DNA of 64,000 nucleotides from Zanthoxylum bungeanum. Taxonomy: Eukaryota > Streptophyta > Magnoliopsida > Sapindales > Rutaceae. Of the stretch, positions 48,405 to 60,300 are shown in pieces. The notes under the pieces were generated by a model that was not told the DNA's origin, made no database searches, and saw nothing but the letters and a program-made list of their open reading frames with translations. Position 1 is the first letter of the stretch. The number at the start of each line of letters is the position of its first letter. The translations under genes and the position numbers were made by a program. The stretch is from NCBI GenBank assembly GCA_019454045.1, contig SKCR01029102.1, positions 186,001-250,000 of the forward strand, given 5' to 3'.

Positions 48405-50462
48405 TCAATCATCATTATCGGTTGATCCTTCGGCTCCGGTTCCGCTTGCACTTGTTGCAGAAGCATTATCGAACAAATCTTCACAATCATCGGGGGCATC
48501 TTCTTGTTGTCTCAGATCAGCTCGAGTCCAATCATCCGCACAAGCTGTTGCTTCTAGAGTGCTTGGATGTAATGAAGATCACCTAGCTTCCAATATATTA
48601 CCTCCCAAGCTGAAGGCTTGCTCAACCGCAATGGTGGAAATATGTGCTGCCAAGATCTCTTTAGCAATAATAGATAAAACAGATATATATTTTGATGCCG
48701 GTTCCACCATTCAAGGATTTTAAAATTTTTACTGCATAAACTTTCATTAGAAAACTCAAAATTTGTAGATAAATAATTATCTAATTCAGGGTTATTAGTT
48801 GTCGTATCCCTAGATTTTTTATTTCGTTGCAATAACCAACGATCCCCTGCGCTAAGTCTTGTTTGAATTACCGGTTCGCTACTACTAGATTGACCTAATG
48901 TTCCTAAGTTATATCTTACAATATAATCATTAAATAACTCAATTAAATCATTTCTTAATTTCGTCATTAATCTAGTAATGTCAATTTCATCTAATATTCC
49001 TAAATAACCATAATAAGCTTGTAAAGCACCATTCAAACCTTCTAATTTAAATCTAGGATCAAAAACAGCAGCAATAAGATAAAGTAAAGGAATTTCTCTA
49101 AAATAGTTTAACCATTTTACCTTCATAACCGTAATGGCTTCTAACAAAACAATATCATTAGGATCGCTACTGTCAACATGCTCATCGAGAGTGCCAACAA
49201 TATTTAAACTCTCAAGAAGAAATAAATGTGCTGTAGGATAATAAACGCCGCTAAAAACTAAAGTAGCATCATTAAAAACTTTTAAAATATCTAAAAATTT
49301 TTCACAAATATCCCATTGACTAGGATAAAGTGTGATATTTTGAACATGTTGAGAAAAAAAACTACATAATGCATCTTTGTATTGAAATGATTGACATAAA
49401 AGAAAATAAGTAGAATTCCAACGTGTTGGAACATCTCTTGAAAATTTAATCGGTTTAATACCATTTATTTTACAAAACTTGGTCCATTCTCTCCTAATTT
49501 GAGAATATGACCAAATACAGTTAAGTGCCGTTTTAATTGGATCAAGGAAAGGTGATAATAATTTTAGACCGTCTTGCACACATAAGTTGAGGACATGACA
49601 TGTACAACGAATATGAAAAAATCGACCCCCTAAATTTGGTTGACATATTTCTTTTAAATCATTGATGGATGCAGTATTTGCAGATGCATTATCAAATCCA
49701 ATTGTTAACATTTTTTCTCCTAAACCATATTCATCAAAAATTACCTTCATCATTCTATAAATATTATGTGCAGTATGTTGGTCATCAAAAACTCTAAATG
49801 CAATAAGTCGTTTTTGCATGGTAAATGATGCATCAATCCAATGACAAGTCACACCCATGTATGAGTGTGTTTGCCAATCATCACTCCAAATATCAGAACA
49901 TACAGAAATACGACCTTTCATCTCTTTAAATATTTCATTTAAAATAATTTTACCATTTTTGTATAATTTAAAAATATGACGTTTTGTTGTGTTTCGAGTC
50001 ATTCTACATGCAGAAGGGTTTAAAGCATTATGCACGTAATTAGTAAAATGAAGTTTTTCACCAAAGCTTAAAGAAAGATGTGCCATACAAGTTAATTTCG
50101 CAAATTCTCTTCTCTTTTTTTGCATCAGAATATTTAAATAAATCTAAAGCACTCGTACCTCTACTTGATGATGCGTACCTGGCCATTTGAGTTTGCGTCG
50201 TATCAATGCCAAATTCAACCGGATGATGTTTTTCCATGTGCTTGATCATATTGCCATATCCACCAGAAAATTTGTAGATAACCCCACAATAGTTGCAAAC
50301 TGCTCGTTGTGAATCATCTTCTAGGCGTTCCAAATTAAAATGAATTTTGAAAATATCCGAGGACCGAACCTTAACTTCTCTTCTCCGTGATTGTGCACTG
50401 ACACTAGGGTCGCTCTCTTGGGTTGGCATATTTGACATTATGTTCTCAGATGAGCTTGCCAT
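48405..50462 (-). pseudogene. hAT transposase (BED finger, hAT dimerisation domain), frameshifted
   Basis: The cut-and-paste transposase of the element. ATG at 50,462. A BED zinc finger is at residues about 58-83 (CNYC...HMEKHH). The RNase-H-fold core shows ISVCSDIWSD, LTIGFDNASAN and the CTCH motif in HIRCTCHVLNL; VPTRWNSTY and FDPRFKLEGL are family blocks. The C-terminal dimerisation domain reads ILEWWNRHQ then, after a frameshift near 48,690, ILAAHISTIAVEQAFSLGGN, with a TGA inside (CGA-type change) before LHPSTLEA. It ends in an acidic S/D-rich tail with the stop at 48,405. A second frameshift is an A7 run at about 50,117-50,123. About 680 codons are represented, a usual hAT length. Confidence 0.93.
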
Positions 50463-50578
50463 TTTTCGTTTGAGAAATTAGGAAGAAAAATAAGAAAATT
50501 GAATAATTGCGAATAAGAGAATTATAGAAAATGAGAGAGTTGAGAATTTGGTGTGATGAAATTATGAAAAATGAATCC

Positions 50579-50586
50579 TATTTATA
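50579..50586 (-). promoter_or_regulatory. TATA box of the hAT transposase gene
   Basis: The minus strand reads tataaata about 117 bp upstream of the ATG at 50,462, the only clear TATA box between the terminus and the gene. Confidence 0.6.
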
Positions 50587-50737
50587 GAATTTTAGAATTT
50601 TTTTGATACCAAAAATGCCCCTAAATACAACCGTTTTATTACCGTTATTAGGGGTACATTAGTAATTTTTATTTTATATAACAAAAATATATTTTTTTTT
50701 TATTTTTTTTTTATTTTTTATGGCAGGAAGCCGTTTG

Positions 50738-50823
50738 GCAGGGAGCCAAACGGCTCCCTGCATCCCCCAACGGCACTAGCCGTTGGGGGAATTAGGCCCC
50801 CAACGGCTAGTAGCCGTGGGGGC
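50738..50823. repeat. Three consecutive hairpins in the hAT right end
   Basis: gcagggagcc/ggctccctgc (50,738-50,761, 4-nt loop); cccccaacgg/ccgttggggg (50,764-50,789, 6-nt loop); ggccccc..cggcta/tagccg.gggggcc (50,795-50,823). The second and third share CCCCCAACGG. They sit between the promoter and the terminal repeat. Confidence 0.85.
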
Positions 50824-51035
50824 CGTAGGGTTCCTGTTGGAACCCTACGGTTCCAACAGGAACCCGACGGTTCCAACCGGAACCGTTCGGTTTCGGTTGG
50901 AACCGTCTGAACCGGTGGAACCGTACGGTTCCACCGGTTCGGACCGGTTTGAGTTGGGGTGGAACCCCAACCGAACCGGTCCCATTCCGGTTCGGTTCCG
51001 GAACCGGAACCGGAACCGGTTGGAACCGGAACCGT
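50824..51035. repeat. hAT right subterminal GAACC cluster
   Basis: Dense ggaaccg/cggttcc units. Open frames here read as artificial-looking N-R-T-G-P repeats on both strands and should not be taken as genes. Confidence 0.8.
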
Positions 51036-51054
51036 GGCTGGGTCTAAGCATAAT

Positions 51055-52023
51055 TACTATTCACGTCGCTAACGAATTAATTCTAAATTATTCTGTTTGC
51101 CCGAATTAAAATCTAATTTCAATTCCGCGTCGAAATCCAATTTCGTATAATATATCAAATATATTATTTTATCGATTAATTCCAAATTAATCGCTCTCTC
51201 TTTTTAAATGATATTTTATCCTAGATAAAATATCTCCGCAATTAATCTCAGATTAATTTTCTCTCTCATCAAATTAATCCCAGATTAATTAAAGTGCTAG
51301 TCATACGTCATCGGTGAATCTTCGGGAAGCGACCCATGAGATCCCCGGATATGTTGGCAGAAAATCCAGTCGTCGGACTATCCGAACACGTAAGTACCTA
51401 GTACTACATTTTACCGATTTACAAGACAAGGTTGGCTTCTAGCAAAGCGCCATGCCTACCCAATTCTCCAGAAATATCCTTACAAGAATATAGTGATCTG
51501 TATCAGGCGTAGTAAACGTAGTATCGTGTATGTCGATCCAGTATCGGATGATCACATGCAAGGCCTGGGGCTGGTTCAGTGTCTGGCCCGTACGAAGCAT
51601 ATGTCAGATCACAAGCAACTAGTCTCTTTATTATCGGATAATCATGACCAAGTCATATTATTCCGATGGTTGCAACCCTTTAGAGAACCAGTTCTGTATC
51701 CCTGCGCGATCATCATCTCCACTATGACTGGAGTGATACTTCCGTCTTGACATCACACCCAACACACTACGATTCTCAATATAGCCAACTGCGGCGTACA
51801 CAGAACCTGTTAAAGCCCTGGACGACCAAAACCAAAGCATATTGATTGTCGCAAGTATTAGTGGTGCAAGTCTCAGGTTAAGACCAAATACACCTACCCT
51901 GATTTCGGACTTCCATAGACACATAGTCATACTACCAATGGAATTCCGAGGGGTCTATCCAGAGCGAAGCTGTTTCCCGTACCATCGGTAAAACACAACC
52001 TTCTATTACACTTGCATGAGTAT
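51055..52023 (-). repeat. Element G 5' LTR, second piece
   Basis: It continues the LTR from 'tactattcacgtcgctaacg' to the agtat target site of element H (52,019-52,023). Confidence 0.9.
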
Positions 52024-53965
52024 TGTAGACAACAGAACCTGGGCGACGCTGTTCTAGGCTCGCGGCCTAGTTAGGAAGTACGAAATAACATGGAGTCGCC
52101 ACCCGGTGTGAACCGGGACAAAGATTTAAGGCCGCACTCACCCCTCGCAAGGGAAGACCTCAAACCGTTGGGTTCGGAATGGTCCCTTACTTATGTCACT
52201 TGTGATGATATAATTTGTGCAATAAACTAACCGAATCTATTCAACATTCATGCTCAAGGGTACTTAGATCTAACATGCTTTCATCCAAATAACTCCACGC
52301 AATATAACACAACGAGCATATTGAACCATTAAACCAAAGGTAAACAAATAACTAATTAAACATAAACATAAACTAAACGAAACATCATGCATAAAGAATG
52401 AAGAAACAACATGCCTAAATAACACAATCATGCTTTGAAAATTAAATAACAAGACTAAATTAACTCATGCTTAAAATAATAAATAAACGGCCTAGAACTA
52501 TGACATGCTCAAATACAAATTAGGATGAGACGAGATATGTGTATCTTAAGTGGTACGTGACATTGTATCCCGAGTGCAGACCATACTACCGTCCATTCGG
52601 AGTCGGCTATGGAATTTACGTCCGGGTTTCCATCCGATATACCACAAAAGAGAACACATATCCCGCTCATCCAACAATCACATCATGCTTCAAACGACTC
52701 TCATGCAATTATATATCAAAATAAATAAAACAAAAATAAAGAAGATAAGTAAAAAAGGTGCCCTCAGGTCTAACCTCTTTTGTCGTCTAAGAAAGGGCGT
52801 TACACGTCCGTTGGAAGGGAGATTGATCCGATGCTTTTCCAATTTGTCTACTCAACGTCTTTCCTCGCTGCTTTGATGCTCGGGCTGCTGTTTTAAGTCC
52901 GTTTCGCTGCTGTTTCGCTGCTCCGTTTCAGGTCACTGTTTTGGTCGTTTAGTGGACTGTTTTGGGTGATTTTGAAGGCTTAGGGAGGTACGTTTGTGAG
53001 GATTTTTTAGGGAACATTTTTGGAGGTTTTTGGGATGGTGTTTAGGTGATTTTAGGACTGTTTTGTGGGCTAAGGACGCAACAAAAACTGACCAGAACAG
53101 AAGGTGAACTGCGGCAGTTCACAGGTGCAGTGGGGTGTTTTCAGGGACTGTTTTGGGGCTGCGAATGGGGCTGTGTTTGGAGGATGTTTAGTGCGAATTT
53201 AGGGCTGTGAATAAGGTTTATTTGAGGGTGTTTTAGGGCTGTGAATGGGGGCTGGAACTCGGCAATGGAGGGTTAAGTTTAGGGCTTGGGCGTGAAGGGT
53301 GTTGATGATGGAGGGAAGGTGCGGCAATGGAGGCTATTGGATCTTGAAGGTGCGGCAATGGAGGCTTCAGGGGGATGCTTGGGCGTGTAATGGAGGCTTA
53401 AGAGAGTGCTTTAGGCGTGTGAGAGAGATGTATGGGCTAGGTTTTGAATGGGGGGTGAAGGCCTCTTTTTATAGGCAAAGAGAGAAGACTTTCCTAATTA
53501 GATTAGGAAGGAATCTCCTAATTGATTTCTAATAAGGAATGCATCTCCTAATTAGGATTTGGGATTGGATTTGATTTGGTAATGACTTTATTTGATTTCT
53601 TTTATTTAGGTAAGGATTTAACAAGATTTAAACATGTGATTAATGTGCAATTACCTAAATAAAGGGCAATGGGCGTGAATCATGGCCAATGGGCATAGGT
53701 TTGGTTTGACTTGGGTTGACTTGGGTATTTGGGCTTGGTTTGGGTTAGGTATGTGGTCTATGGGAGTTTTGGGCCTAAGGTGAGCTTAGAAACGGAGGTA
53801 TGACAAGCAACCGATGCGAAAACAACGAGATTAAATCCATCAAAAATTCTATTTTCCAACTTTACCCTTCCAACGTCCGTTTCCCGCGACTTTCATGACT
53901 AAAGAAGTAGTTGCCTCCATACGAGACTCGTCATTGGGCTAATGTGTAAAAATGCAATGCCTACA
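52024..53965 (-). repeat. Element H 3' LTR (left)
   Basis: 1,942 bp, almost identical to 60,301-62,237 with only scattered single-base changes and 1-2-bp indels. On the minus strand a TATA box (tataaaaaga) lies at 53,464-53,473. Confidence 0.93.
53464..53473 (-). promoter_or_regulatory. TATA box in element H LTR
   Basis: Minus strand tataaaaaga, also present in the right LTR near 61,738-61,747, where the T-run is one base shorter. It is the best core-promoter candidate for H transcripts running leftward. Confidence 0.55.
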
Positions 53966-53980
53966 GTCGCCCCCACTTTG
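53966..53980 (-). other. Element H polypurine tract
   Basis: The minus strand reads aaagtgggggcgac up to the LTR start, in the plus-strand primer position. Confidence 0.65.
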
Positions 53981-54093
53981 ATGGGACTTGTGCAGTGTGT
54001 GACAATGACAATCCTATCAAAGTACGTGCAATGCATTTTTACTTACCTGGCTCGCCAGCTGTCACCTGGTCTGCCTGCTGTGCTGAGTTGATA

Positions 54094-55227
54094 ATGCTAA
54101 ACCCCGTACCTAGGGCGTCGCGGTTGCGTCTCCATACCTAGAGTGCCCGCAGTGATGATGTTGGTTGTCTGGATGCTAACCCTGTACCTAGGGTGTCGCA
54201 GTGACGTCTCCGTACCTAGAGAGCCACAAATGTCTGAATAGTCCACATGCCGTACCTGGCGTGCTAACCCCGTACCTAGGGCGTCGCTGTGGTCTGAATG
54301 CTAACCCGGTACCTAGGGTGTTGCGGTGACGTCTCCGTACCTAGAGAGCCACAAATGTCTGAATAGTCCACATGCCGTACCTGGCGTGCTAACCCCGTAC
54401 CTAGGGCGTCGCTGTGGTGTGAATGCTAACCCCGTACCTAGGGTGTCGCAGTGACGTCTCCGTACCTAGAGAGCCACAAATGTCTGAGTGCTAACCTCGT
54501 ACCTAGGGTGTCGCAGTGACGCCTCCGTACCTAGAGTGCCACAAATGTCTGAGTGCTAACCCCGTACCTAGGGTGTTGCGGTGACGTCTCCGTACCTAGA
54601 GAGCCACAAATGTCTGAGTGCTAACCCCGTACCTAGGGTGTCGCGGTGACGTCTCCGTACCTGAGAGCCACCAATGTTTGAGTGCTAACCCCGTACCTAG
54701 GGTGTCGCAGTGACGCCTCCGTACCTAGAGTGCCACAAATGTCTGAGTGCTAACCCCGTACCTAGGGTGTCACGGTGACGCCTCCGTACCTAGAGAGCCA
54801 CAAATGTCTGAGTGCTAACCCCGTACCTAGGGTGTCGCCGTGACGCCTCCGTACCTAGAGTGCCACAAATGTCTGAGTGCTAATCCCGTACCTAGGGTGT
54901 CGCGGTGACGTCTCCGTACCTAGAGAGCCCAAATGTCTGAGTGCTAACCCCGTACCTAGGGTGTCGCAGTGACGCCTCCGTACCTAGAGTGCCACAAATG
55001 TCTTAATGCTAACCCCGTACCTAGGGTGTCGCGGTGACGTCTCCATACCTAGAGAGCCATAAATGTCTGAGTGTTAACCCCGTACCTAGGGTGTTGCAGT
55101 GACACCTCCGTACCTAGAGTGGCACAAATGTCTGAATGCTAACCCCGTACTTAGGGTGTCGCGGTGACGTCTCCGTACCTAGAGAGCCACAAATGTCTGA
55201 GTGCTAACCCCGTACCTAGGGTGTCGC
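54094..55227. repeat. 65-bp tandem array in element H
   Basis: Roughly 15-17 units of gtgctaaccccgtacctagg..., each about 65 bp. Two variants, 'gacgtctccgtacctagagagcc' type and 'gacgcctccgtacctagagtgcc' type, tend to alternate, suggesting a 130-bp dimer. The leftmost units are the most divergent and carry an extra 'tccacatgccgtacctggc' insert. Confidence 0.93.
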
Positions 55228-55230
55228 AGC

Positions 55231-55505
55231 TGTGATATCTCCATACCCGGAGTGCCGTACCTGGCAAAATTGATCTGACGTCTCCATATCCGGAGTGCCG
55301 TACCTGGATGATCTGATATCTCCATACCCGGAGTGTCGTACCTGGCTGATCTGATATCTCCATACCCGGAGTGCCGTACCTGGCTGATCTGATATCTCCA
55401 TACCCGGAGTGTCGTACCTGGCAGAACTGATCTGATATCTCCATACCCGGAGTATCGTACCTGGCTGATCTGATACTGATGTCTCCATACCCGGAGTGCC
55501 ATACC
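55231..55505. repeat. 38-bp tandem array in element H
   Basis: About seven units of tatctccatacccggagtgc + cgtacctggctgatctga. The unit shares the 'ctcc(g)tacc..gagtgcc' core with the 65-bp array, so the two probably have a common origin. The unit has no stop on the minus strand in any frame, which leaves three long overlapping spurious frames at 55,151-55,692. Confidence 0.9.
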
Positions 55506-56270
55506 CAGAAAAACTGATGCTGATAATGATATGGGCCTCGCCCCCAGAGTGCCATACCCGGCGTGCCATTCGGCGTGTCCATTCCCGGACAATATCTCCA
55601 TTCTCGGAGTGCCATTCCCAGCGTGCCATTCTCGGCGTGCTCATTCTTGAGCTGTCCATTCCCGGACTATATCTCCATTCTCGGAGTGCCATTCCCGGCG
55701 TGCCATTCTCGGCATGTCCATTCCCGGATTAAACTGATTTGATGTAATGTGGGCCTCGCCCCCAGAATGCCATACCCGGCAATGCTGATACTGATGTAAT
55801 GTGGGCCTCGCCCCCAGAATTCCATACCCGGCAAGACTGATACTGATGCTAATATGGACCTCGCCCCAGACTGATGTTGATGTCTGATGTGGGCCTCGAC
55901 CCTGGGACTCATTCCCGAAACTGTTGACAAGGTGGGCCTCGACCCTGGGATCCATTCCCAGATTCATTCCAAATTCTGACGACGTGGGCCTTGGCCCTGG
56001 GATTCATTCCCTGGATTCACTCCAAAACTCTAGCGATGTGGGATTTATTCCCGAGACTCTGACGATGTGGGCCTCGACCCTGGGATTCATTCCCCAAACT
56101 GCTGATAAGGTGGGCTTCGCCCCTGGGATTCATTCCAAAATTCTGCTGATGTGGGCCTCGGCCCTAGGATTCATTCCTGAAACTGATGCTGATAACGCGG
56201 GCTTCAACCCTGGGACTCATCCCTAAAATTGAAACTGATATAGGCATCAACCCTGGGATTCATCCCCAAA
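55506..56270. repeat. Degenerate GGGCCTCG / ATTCATTCCC repeat region of element H
   Basis: Three interspersed motifs repeat: 'gtgggcctcgcccccag' (55,530-55,870), 'gtgccattc(c/t)cggc' (55,545-55,735) and 'gggcctcgaccctgggattc' + 'attccc' (55,880-56,270). Spacing is irregular at about 50-60 bp. Confidence 0.82.
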
Positions 56271-57672
56271 ACTACTACTCGTATGTTGCTGATTCTGGTT
56301 GGCTTGTCTTTGCCGCTTTCTCTTCTTCTTCTTTGAAACCTGTGAATAAAAAACAAACACAAAAAAGAATGCAAAATATGTTACGTGTATGCATGCATGC
56401 ATGAATGAATTTCCTATTCCGTTGGGTTAAGTCTTCCGCCAGTTCTTCAGGTGATTGCTCAGTCTTCTCTCTAGTCTCATGACTCAATATCTTGTTATGT
56501 CCCTGATTCGCGATGTGGTAGACTGGTCGCCCCCAGTCTTGGTTTAGCTTTCTGCTCTCTACTGTTTGTACTTGGTCAAGATGAACCACATGGTGGGGCC
56601 TTCTATACCATCACATATATTATATGCTACGAAATAGTCCCCATAGTTATACATATTTTCGTCCTCAAGGAATGCCCAGTAATGAAACCAGAGAACCTTC
56701 AAAACATTCGATGCAACTCGAATCCAAGTCTTTGAATAAATGATCTAAGCAGACTCAAAGTGTGTGTGTGCAAAGGTTCCTTTGCAGATTCATCCCCAGG
56801 TAAGCTAACTCAATGATTTCGTCAAAAATCGGGATCGATGGGTCAACCAACCTAGATGTCTCAATTATGCCTGCAATGCTTTTTTTGTGCTCAATGTGGT
56901 ATGGTTTTCTTTCTCTTTTTTCTCTTTTTTTTTTTTTTCATTTTGAACTTCTTTTTTTCTTTTCTTTTCTTTTTCTCTTTTTTCTTTCTTTTTTTTTCAA
57001 CACACCTACCCTTTAAGGTAGCATTTATCCTCATGGTGGTCCTAATACTCGCCCATGGGTAGCTTCACGCTTATTGGTTATAAGTGGTTCAATTCTTTTC
57101 TTTAGAGACTTTTCTTTCATTTTCAACCATACCACACATCATAACATAAGCAAATCAAGATAGACATCTAAGCAAACGGTCATTCACCGACCTACAATTT
57201 CTTCAACTAGTCACCTTGCCAACTACTCAGGTTTTCACCGCTAAGAACCTATAGTGAAGTGCTTACGAGTCTAACATAGATCAATCACTCAAAGTATCAG
57301 ATAAAAGGACATTATGGGTTTATCGTTTCTAAGATTTCATCCTAAAGCAAACGAGTTCATCATTGGACTTATGTCTAACTATCAAAGACTAAAAACAAAC
57401 AATTTTTTTTTCTTTTCTTCTCTCTTTTCATTTTTTTCCTTTTTTTTTTTTCCTTTTTTATTTCTCTTTTTTCGCTTTTTTCTCCTTTTTTTTTTTTTTT
57501 TTTTTCTTTTTGAAGGCCCCCCATGGTCTTTCTATTCTTGCCGTAAAGTTCTCTGTTCCTCGGTTTCCTTTCCTTGATATCCATGTTTGCTAATCTCTTC
57601 TTTGACAAGTCTTCTTTTTCCTAACCCAACGGATATCTATGATGGATTTTAAGACACGAGGTTTAACATGAT
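56271..57672. other. Element H interior with two polypyrimidine tracts
   Basis: No recognised gene. Long C/T-rich, mostly T, tracts lie at 56,904-56,998 and 57,402-57,511, i.e. polypurine on the element's own strand. A 104-codon minus frame at 56,275-56,589 has no family likeness. Confidence 0.7.
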
Positions 57673-57677
57673 GCATG

Positions 57678-59695
57678 TGTTGGTTTATTCTAAGGTCTCA
57701 AGATCAACAAGACATGAAAACATGCGTGAATACACCAATGAAGATAGCGGAATACTTACATTGATCGGTTATGTCGATTTGAAGACGAATCAAGGCAAAA
57801 AACGTACTGCCTTGCTCACGCCACTGCAACCAGTCCATGCTCACTGTCTTGGCAGTTTCGGGTCTCAAAACGAAGCTCCAAACTCCATCGGATGAGTCCC
57901 GCCTCATGGTCGAACCTCCCTACCACCTTCGCAAGACTTGAAAGTGTGCTAGCACTTGATTTCTGACCATGAGAAACCACTTTTGGCTTCCCTTTGTTCA
58001 CGCCATTTCTGGTTCCAAACCAGTGAACAATTTTCTTCATTTGGGCGTGAGAGAAGAGAGAGTTGAGAGAGAAGAAGTTTTGTGTTAAGTTGAAAATGAT
58101 TTACCAAAAATCAATTTATATTTATGCCATAATTTTTATTAAATTAATAATAAAATTATGACACAAAACATGCAATGGCTTAGAGTGTCAAACACTCAAA
58201 CTCCATGCAATGACATTGAGTGCAATGTACACAATCTACATGCAAAGCATTAGAATGACATGTGTCATGTGGGCCCCACACGTTTCCAAATGAAAGTGGG
58301 CCCACGTGCACTCACGCGTTCGGGTTCGATATTTCCGAAATACCGAGCTTACCTCGCGACGTTAATTCAATCGAATTTAAATAAATAATTGCGCCTGGCG
58401 AAATTATTATTTATGTCGCTAACGAATTAATTCTAAATTAACTCGTTTGCCCGAATTAAAATCTAATTTTAATTCCGCGTCGAAATCTAATTTCGTCTAA
58501 TATATCGAATATATTAATTCATCGATCAATTCCAAATTAATCGTTCTCTCTCTTTAGACGACATTTTATCCCGGATAAAATATCTCCGTTATTAATCCTA
58601 GATTAATTTTCTCTCTCTTCTGTATAATCCCAGATTATTCAAGAGTGCGAGTTGTGCGTCATCGGTGGATTATCGGGAAGCGACCCATGAGATCCCCGGA
58701 TAATCTGGCAGTAAATACGGTCGTCGGAGTATCCGAATCACGTACGTACCAAGTACTACGTTCTACCGATTTACGAGACAAGGTCGACTCCTAGGAAAGC
58801 ACCAAGTCTACCCAATTCTCCGGACATATCCATTTAAGAATATTAAGATCTGTATCAAGCGTAGTATACTAATGTATTGTGCATATCGGTCCAGTATCGG
58901 ATAGTCACGTGCTAGGGCTGGGGCTGGATAAGTGTCTGCCCCGTCCGAAACACATATCAGATGTCTGGTAACTAGTCTCTATAATCGGATATTCATGACC
59001 TGGTCATAATATCACGATTGGATGCGCATCACTTAAGAGCACTAATACCGTATCCTGCGTGACATCATCTCCACTATGACTGGAGTGATACTTCCGTCTC
59101 GACATCACATCCAATACACTACGACTCTCTGATAAACCCAGAAGTGGTGTTACGCAGAACCGGTTAAAGCCCTGTACCACCAAGACCAAAGTCTATCGAT
59201 TATCGTAAGTATTAGCGATGTAAGTCTCAGGTTAAGACTATACACACCTACCTTGAATTCGGCCTCCCATAGACACATAGTCATAATACCAATGGGATTC
59301 CGAAGGGTCTATCCAGAGCGAAGCTGTTTCCGTACCATCGGTGAAACACGACCTCCTATCGCACTTGCACAAGTATCCAATACTTATATATATGAGAACT
59401 ATGCCGTTGTGCCCTCACAACGCGCAAAAGTGCAATACTAGCCTATTCCGCATTATCGATGTCCAGTCTCGATAATACTACGGCTAGGGATATTTAATGA
59501 TTAATCCTTCGTGGACTGATACTGTCTCATATCATCTCAATCCAGGAACTAATCATAGGGACCTCTCTTCATTTATATATCTATGGTGATCTAATCACAA
59601 ATGACGAGAGTGCAATTTCCTTGTTACATAGTTAATTTGCTACAACAACACGATGATCTGTGCAAATAGTGACGCTATGGTCATTTTGTCCAACA
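57678..59695 (-). repeat. Solo copia LTR (E1 subtype) inside element H
   Basis: 2,018 bp, TGTTGG...CCAACA, perfect duplication gcatg (57,673-57,677; 59,696-59,700). It matches the E1 right LTR over its whole length. It must be younger than H, so the E1 subtype was active late. Confidence 0.93.
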
Positions 59696-59700
59696 GCATG

Positions 59701-60300
59701 TTTGCATGAGATGCATGGGATGTATGAGAGATAATATGCATGGGGTTATCAAAAGCATAAAGGGTGGCCCCAATAGGTCATACAACTATGGTTCACATGT
59801 GGGTTTACGGGAGTGTGGACAAAGGCTTTCATTTGACGAAGGATTACCCACAACTAGGACTCCCCACTCAAGGGTTCGAGCGACCAAGTGAGTGCACCTT
59901 TTTTATACCTTACGGTACGTGCCAACGAGTTATGGTGTGTGACTAACTGTCGAATGGATTTCTCGTTGTAGATTCCCCAGAGGGAGGGTGGAGCGAGGCT
60001 CTCTTAAGTACCCAAGCCCCTTAGGCTCTTATCGCTTGGTGTCAGGAATAAACAACGAGTCCTCCAAACTAGTCTGTCACAACGAGCTACAAGTAATGGT
60101 ATCTCGGTGTCTTCACAGCTTTTCCTTATAAAAAGGTAGTGAGTGAAGGAAGACATCGAACCATTACCTAGCCTTAACAATGCCTTTGATTACACCCCTT
60201 TCAACTCACTATAGAAACGATTAATTAAAGCACAAATTATACACATCACAAGACATGATTTCGGGGCCGATTCAAAATATCCCCAGTAGAGTCGCCAGAC
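59701..60300 (-). other. Element H leader and primer binding site
   Basis: No gene. The minus strand reads TGGCGACTCTACTGGGG at 60,281-60,297, three bases from the 5' LTR, in the primer-site position. I cannot name the tRNA with confidence; it is neither the iMet nor the Asp type used by the other elements here. Confidence 0.7.

Larger units (their letters stand above)
48085..51046 (-). mobile_element. hAT DNA transposon, nearly complete
   Basis: A 2,962-bp element with terminal inverted repeats TAGACCCGGCC / GGCTGGGTCTA (one mismatch) and a perfect 8-bp target duplication agcataat (48,077-48,084; 51,047-51,054), the hAT signature. It carries one transposase gene on the minus strand. Both ends are dense in GAACCG/CGGTTC units. 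Confidence 0.95.

Noticed and set aside
50783..51109. N-R-T-G-P-rich frames on both strands at the hAT right end
   Set aside because: They arise from ggaaccg subterminal repeats and run across the terminal repeat.
52550..52876. 108-codon plus frame repeated exactly at 60,826-61,152
   Set aside because: It is antisense inside element H's two LTRs; identity reflects the LTR pair, and there is no family likeness.
54094..55505. Possible CRISPR-like array
   Set aside because: The units are contiguous tandem repeats without unique spacers, inside a plant retrotransposon.
55151..55692. Three overlapping minus-strand frames of 140-158 codons with W-R-Y/G-T-P-G-M repeats
   Set aside because: All three frames are open at once because the 38-bp unit lacks stops and is not a multiple of three. 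This is repeat geometry, not a gene.
57314..57577. Phe-rich 'membrane protein' frames, also at 56,813-57,062
   Set aside because: They are translations of polypyrimidine tracts.
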